This document shows positions 63,377-64,000 of a stretch of DNA of 64,000 nt, in pieces. The notes beneath the pieces are model-generated. The model saw nothing but the letters and a program-made list of their open reading frames with translations. It did not search any database and was not told where the DNA came from. The position numbers and the translations under genes were made by a program. The stretch lies in assembly GCA_048270225.1 (NCBI GenBank), contig JBLWTG010000003.1, positions 186,001 to 250,000 of the forward strand. The letters run 5' to 3'. Position 1 is the stretch's first letter, and each line of letters starts with the position of its first letter. Origin of the DNA: Allopusillimonas sp048270225 (GTDB lineage Bacteria > Pseudomonadota > Gammaproteobacteria > Burkholderiales > Burkholderiaceae_B).

Positions 63377-64000
63377 GTAATGCGATGAAAGCCCTGCAGG
63401 CGTGGGTTCCCAGGCGTTATGCCACGCTGCTCCAGTTTGTGGTGGCATTTCTCGTTATCAATGCCATGGTTCGCGCGGTACTGCTGGTTTTCGACGGCGA
63501 CATTGAAAACTATGCCATCGGGAGGATGTGCGCCATCTTTTTGTCGGGTCTGGTCTACGATCTTGCCGCCGTGGCCTGGTTCCTGATTCCGCTTGCCCTG
63601 ATCGCACTGGTGTTTCCGAACAACCGCTTTGGTCGCCGTGCACACGCTGTGCTGGCCTGTATTGTGTACTTCGGCTTGCTGATCACGCTCTTGTTCACGG
63701 CCGTGTCCGAGTTTCTTTTCTGGAACGAATTTTCTTCGCGATTCAACTTTATCGCCGTTGATTATCTGGTCTATACCCGCGAAGTACTCGGCAACATCGA
63801 AGAGTCCTACCATGTGCCGGCCATTCTGTCGGGCATTGTCGTGGTTGCCGTGCTGATCGCTTGGCCGCTGAGCAAGAGGTTTTGGGCCGCTGCCTCGGCA
63901 GACGGCGGCACCTGGCCTCGCCGGCTTGTGGTTTTTTTTGCCATATTGTTCATTCCCGCGGCGAGCTTCTACCTGATCAACGACAGCCTGAAAACCATGC
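63373..64000 (+). CDS. LTA synthase/sulfatase family envelope enzyme, N-terminal part
   Basis: The gene starts at ATG 63373, overlapping the glycosyltransferase stop by 4 bases, and runs off the window. The visible 209 residues show four or five transmembrane segments and the WNEFSSRFNFIAVDYLVY block that I associate with the LTA-synthase-like family in betaproteobacteria. The sulfatase-like catalytic domain would lie beyond the window. It may add phosphoglycerol or phosphoethanolamine to a glycan or lipid. Confidence 0.75.
   Translation, partial: MSNAMKALQAWVPRRYATLLQFVVAFLVINAMVRAVLLVFDGDIENYAIGRMCAIFLSGLVYDLAAVAWFLIPLALIALVFPNNRFGRRAHAVLACIVYFGLLITLLFTAVSEFLFWNEFSSRFNFIAVDYLVYTREVLGNIEESYHVPAILSGIVVVAVLIAWPLSKRFWAAASADGGTWPRRLVVFFAILFIPAASFYLINDSLKTM

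Overview
The window looks like the chromosome of a high-GC betaproteobacterium of the order Burkholderiales, most likely family Alcaligenaceae (Bordetella/Achromobacter relatives). The support is the gene order lpxL-dapF-DUF484-xerC, the methionine/SAM-cycle block metK-ahcY-metF, a Bug-type tripartite tricarboxylate receptor, and many close protein resemblances. It is mostly core genome. I see no tRNA, rRNA, CRISPR array, transposon or prophage. A 10-base N run at 216-225 marks an assembly gap.

Layout. 1-1403: end of a zinc/manganese ABC importer (permease, His-rich binding protein). 1431-5012 (-): lpxL-type acyltransferase, dapF, DUF484, xerC. 5291-9883 (+): activated-methyl cycle genes metK, DUF1289, ahcY, holin-like protein, metF, with a clear SAH riboswitch before ahcY and a candidate structured leader before metK. 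9911-16036: 5-formyl-THF cyclo-ligase, Slt transglycosylase, cca, a MhpD-type hydratase, a MidA-type methyltransferase and a 57-residue membrane protein. 16209-17909 (-): DEAD-box helicase with a repetitive tail. 18308-26535 (-): rpe-gph-trpE and trpGDC, split by an lldR-lldD lactate cassette on the opposite strand. Each trp half has its own small ORF with tandem Trp codons. 26650-30479 (+): apaG, mltA, ubiH-like, dsbC.

30581-34282 (+) is a Fur-type iron-uptake operon (PepSY protein, small membrane protein, TonB receptor), followed by ghrA and a poly-His glycine-zipper protein. 35953-43722 holds FUSC and TetR genes divergent from an RND tripartite efflux operon, with a 30-bp near-perfect palindrome between them. 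43775-47614 (-) is an Fe3+/phosphonate-type ABC importer. 47742-48785 has a DJ-1/PfpI protein and a hypothetical. 49125-55002 is an uncharacterised catabolic island (SDR, SMP-30 lactonase, Bug receptor, LysR, PDC-hydrolase-like amidohydrolase, dimeric-barrel protein, CMD protein). Its two transcription units share a 16-bp upstream motif. 55111-59275 is a DUF2946-TonB receptor-PepSY module. 60396-64000 is an overlapping envelope-glycan operon (GtrA, GT2, ArnT-like, LTA-synthase-like) that runs off the end.

The most notable signals are regulatory RNA. They are the split trp pathway with two leader peptides, a three-way-junction leader that buries the metK Shine-Dalgarno, and a SAH riboswitch whose pseudoknot strand can also form a competing hairpin.
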